Below are positions 62,599-64,000 of a stretch of 64,000 bases of DNA, piece after piece. Source of the DNA: Diphasiastrum complanatum (Eukaryota; Streptophyta; Lycopodiopsida; Lycopodiales; Lycopodiaceae); assembly GCA_029204225.1 (NCBI GenBank), contig MU831850.1, forward strand, positions 1-64,000, written 5' to 3'. The translations under genes and the position numbers were made by a program. Numbering within the stretch: position 1 is the stretch's first letter; each line of letters opens with the position of its first letter. The notes beneath the pieces were generated by a model, which was not told where the DNA came from, searched no databases, and saw nothing but the letters and a program-made list of their open reading frames with translations.

Positions 62599-63225
62599 CA
62601 TATGGACTTGCATCGTGGGTCAAGATATTGGTTTGGATAGAGATCTTTTTACTGCAGCATGTTACTTTCCACCAGAGTCCTCGTCTTTTCTGAGGGTATT
62701 GGATCTCCATATCAGGATCTCTCACCAGATATTATCAGATTCTCAGAGTGGGGGCATATTCTCCTCATAGGGGATTTTAATGCCCGGACATCTTCGAGAC
62801 AGACAGAGTTCTTCAACACCACTGATCAGCTGCGTGTTCGTGCCCTTGACAGTGATATGCTTCGGGTTACAAGGACCTCTGTGGACAGTTTGGGACCTAC
62901 TACTTCATATGGTGAGCACTTACTGCAGTTTGGAGAGGCACATAAGCTAGCCATTTACAATGGCTTACCCTGCTTGCCACATTCAGACAGTTATACATGC
63001 CACCCTCACAGTGGAGGACATAGTGTCGTTGACTATCTCATGGGGTCACCATCCTTTGTACCCATAATCTTTGACTTCCATATTTCCCCCACCACCCTTT
63101 CTGATCACTCATTTCTCTCCTTCGATATCGGCCACCTTCCACCCACTCATTCATCTACACTATCCATGCTTACCCGAGCACCCACGTACACATTTGATCC
63201 CACTTACATGCCACTATACCGGTAA
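62060..63225 (+). pseudogene. LINE endonuclease-domain fragment
   Basis: Frames contain LFTAACYFPPESSSF, then after a frame change HILLIGDFNARTSS and HSVVDYLMGSP with SDHSFLSFDI. These are the GDFNA and SDH motifs of the APE-type endonuclease of non-LTR retrotransposons. A CT tract (62544-62597) lies inside. The RT is absent. The piece lies downstream of aminopeptidase exon 6, in the same orientation, apparently within its next intron. Upstream borders are not clear. Confidence 0.75.
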
Positions 63226-63318
63226 TCCTTGGCTTCACTTTTTGTTACGAGCTCGTAACCAGTGCCGAACCCTAGAGAACACAGATAGGTCAGATACCAC
63301 AGTCAGGGTCGTGTCCAG

Positions 63319-64000
63319 TGTACATGACCAACAGGGCAAGACAGTGTGAGTAGTGTGCCCCAGCACGGTCCATAGCCATGGCGGGCCTAACACAGCCTAG
63401 GGACCCTGTCAGCAGGATAGGGCTCCCAGTTGGGTCCCGACGTGCAGTCGGCCACGTCAGTGCCACGTGGCCGACACTTGGCAGTAGCATGCTACCAGTC
63501 CTCACACTGGGCTAGGAGGGGCTTACTCTATATCAGGGAGTAGGCAAGGTTGGGTGGATCAGTTAGTGTTTGCCCTATTGTGGTGTTAGGACCTATTACA
63601 CTGGTATCAGAGCCATCTCCATCCTAGGGAGTTTAGGAGCAGCAGTAGAGAAAGCTATCAGAAGATAGGAAAGATCTTGGAGATTCTCAGGAAAGAATTG
63701 AGGAGGAAAATCGCTGTGGGAACAGCTTTAAAATCCTTGAAATTTGCTGGAAATTTACAGTTGTTAGAGGCAATTTCCTTGTACATTTCTAGCGCTGACA
63801 GATCAGCTTGCATCCCTGATTTTCGAATGTTTTTATCAGATTTCTGAGCGGATTATGGGGACAGATCTGAGGACAGGTCCAGCGCTGCCAAATCAGGGTT
63901 GAGCTTCGATTTCGGAGTGAAGTTTCCGGATTTTGAAGTATTTTCAGGGCAGAAATTTTGAGGCAGATTCAGCGCTAAACAGGCAGGAGTTAAACTGTAG
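63319..64000 (+). mobile_element. 5' LTR and leader of an LTR retrotransposon running off the window
   Basis: The PBS TGGTATCAGAGCC (63602-63614) lies one base after a sequence ending TATTACA, the typical LTR-PBS border. The LTR start is set tentatively at TGTACATG (63319), because it mirrors TACA. The leader repeats CAGCGCT three times (about 63791, 63879, 63971). Superfamily unknown; this PBS is common in copia. Confidence 0.65.

Overview
The window is plant nuclear DNA: AT-rich, with large introns, GT-AG splice sites, long GA/CT and CA tracts, and nested Ty1/copia, Ty3/gypsy, TR-GAG-like, LINE, hAT-MITE and Helitron-derived pieces. A MIKC*-type MADS-box gene and a plant prolyl aminopeptidase gene confirm a land plant. 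Gene structure and repeat content suggest a large-genome seed-free plant such as a fern or lycophyte; that is an inference, not a proof. Many broken frames carry TGA or TAG where CGA or CAG would fit, as expected from decay of methylated DNA. No rRNA, tRNA or CRISPR was seen.

Layout. 1-6.15 kb holds no gene; a 3.1-kb solo LTR with a 5-bp target duplication sits in an older tandem duplication. 6.15-15.85 kb holds an eight-exon MIKC* gene on the minus strand. Its exon phases all agree and predict a 243-residue protein without internal stops. 15.9-21.7 kb holds a GC-richer ORF, a MITE-like element, a decayed Helitron Rep N-terminus and a decayed RPA1/MEIOB-like OB-fold gene. From 21.67 to 50.95 kb runs an inverted copy of the 3' 7.3 kb of the MADS gene, lacking exons 1-2. 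This copy is split by about 21 kb of nested retroelements (23.0-44.0 kb), with loss of exons 5-7, and also by a deleted copia element (45.6-48.4 kb) and a MITE (48.9-49.3 kb).

Inside the 21-kb insertion are gypsy and copia fragments, a 7.6-kb gag-only LTR element with a minisatellite leader, and a non-TE-looking island (34.6-39.2 kb). The island has an unknown spliced pseudogene, a divergent promoter-like spacer rich in CACGTG, a histone-H3/CENH3-like fragment and another unknown ORF. 51.9-53.9 kb is a copia 5' LTR plus an integrase fragment.

53.96-61.8 kb holds the first six recognisable exons of a probably plastid-targeted prolyl aminopeptidase (peptidase family S33). The gene leaves the window unfinished, and its next intron holds a LINE endonuclease fragment and the start of another LTR element.

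The most unusual feature is the large inverted duplication of a transcription-factor gene around a Helitron-derived spacer. If transcribed through, it could form long double-stranded RNA matching the MADS gene.
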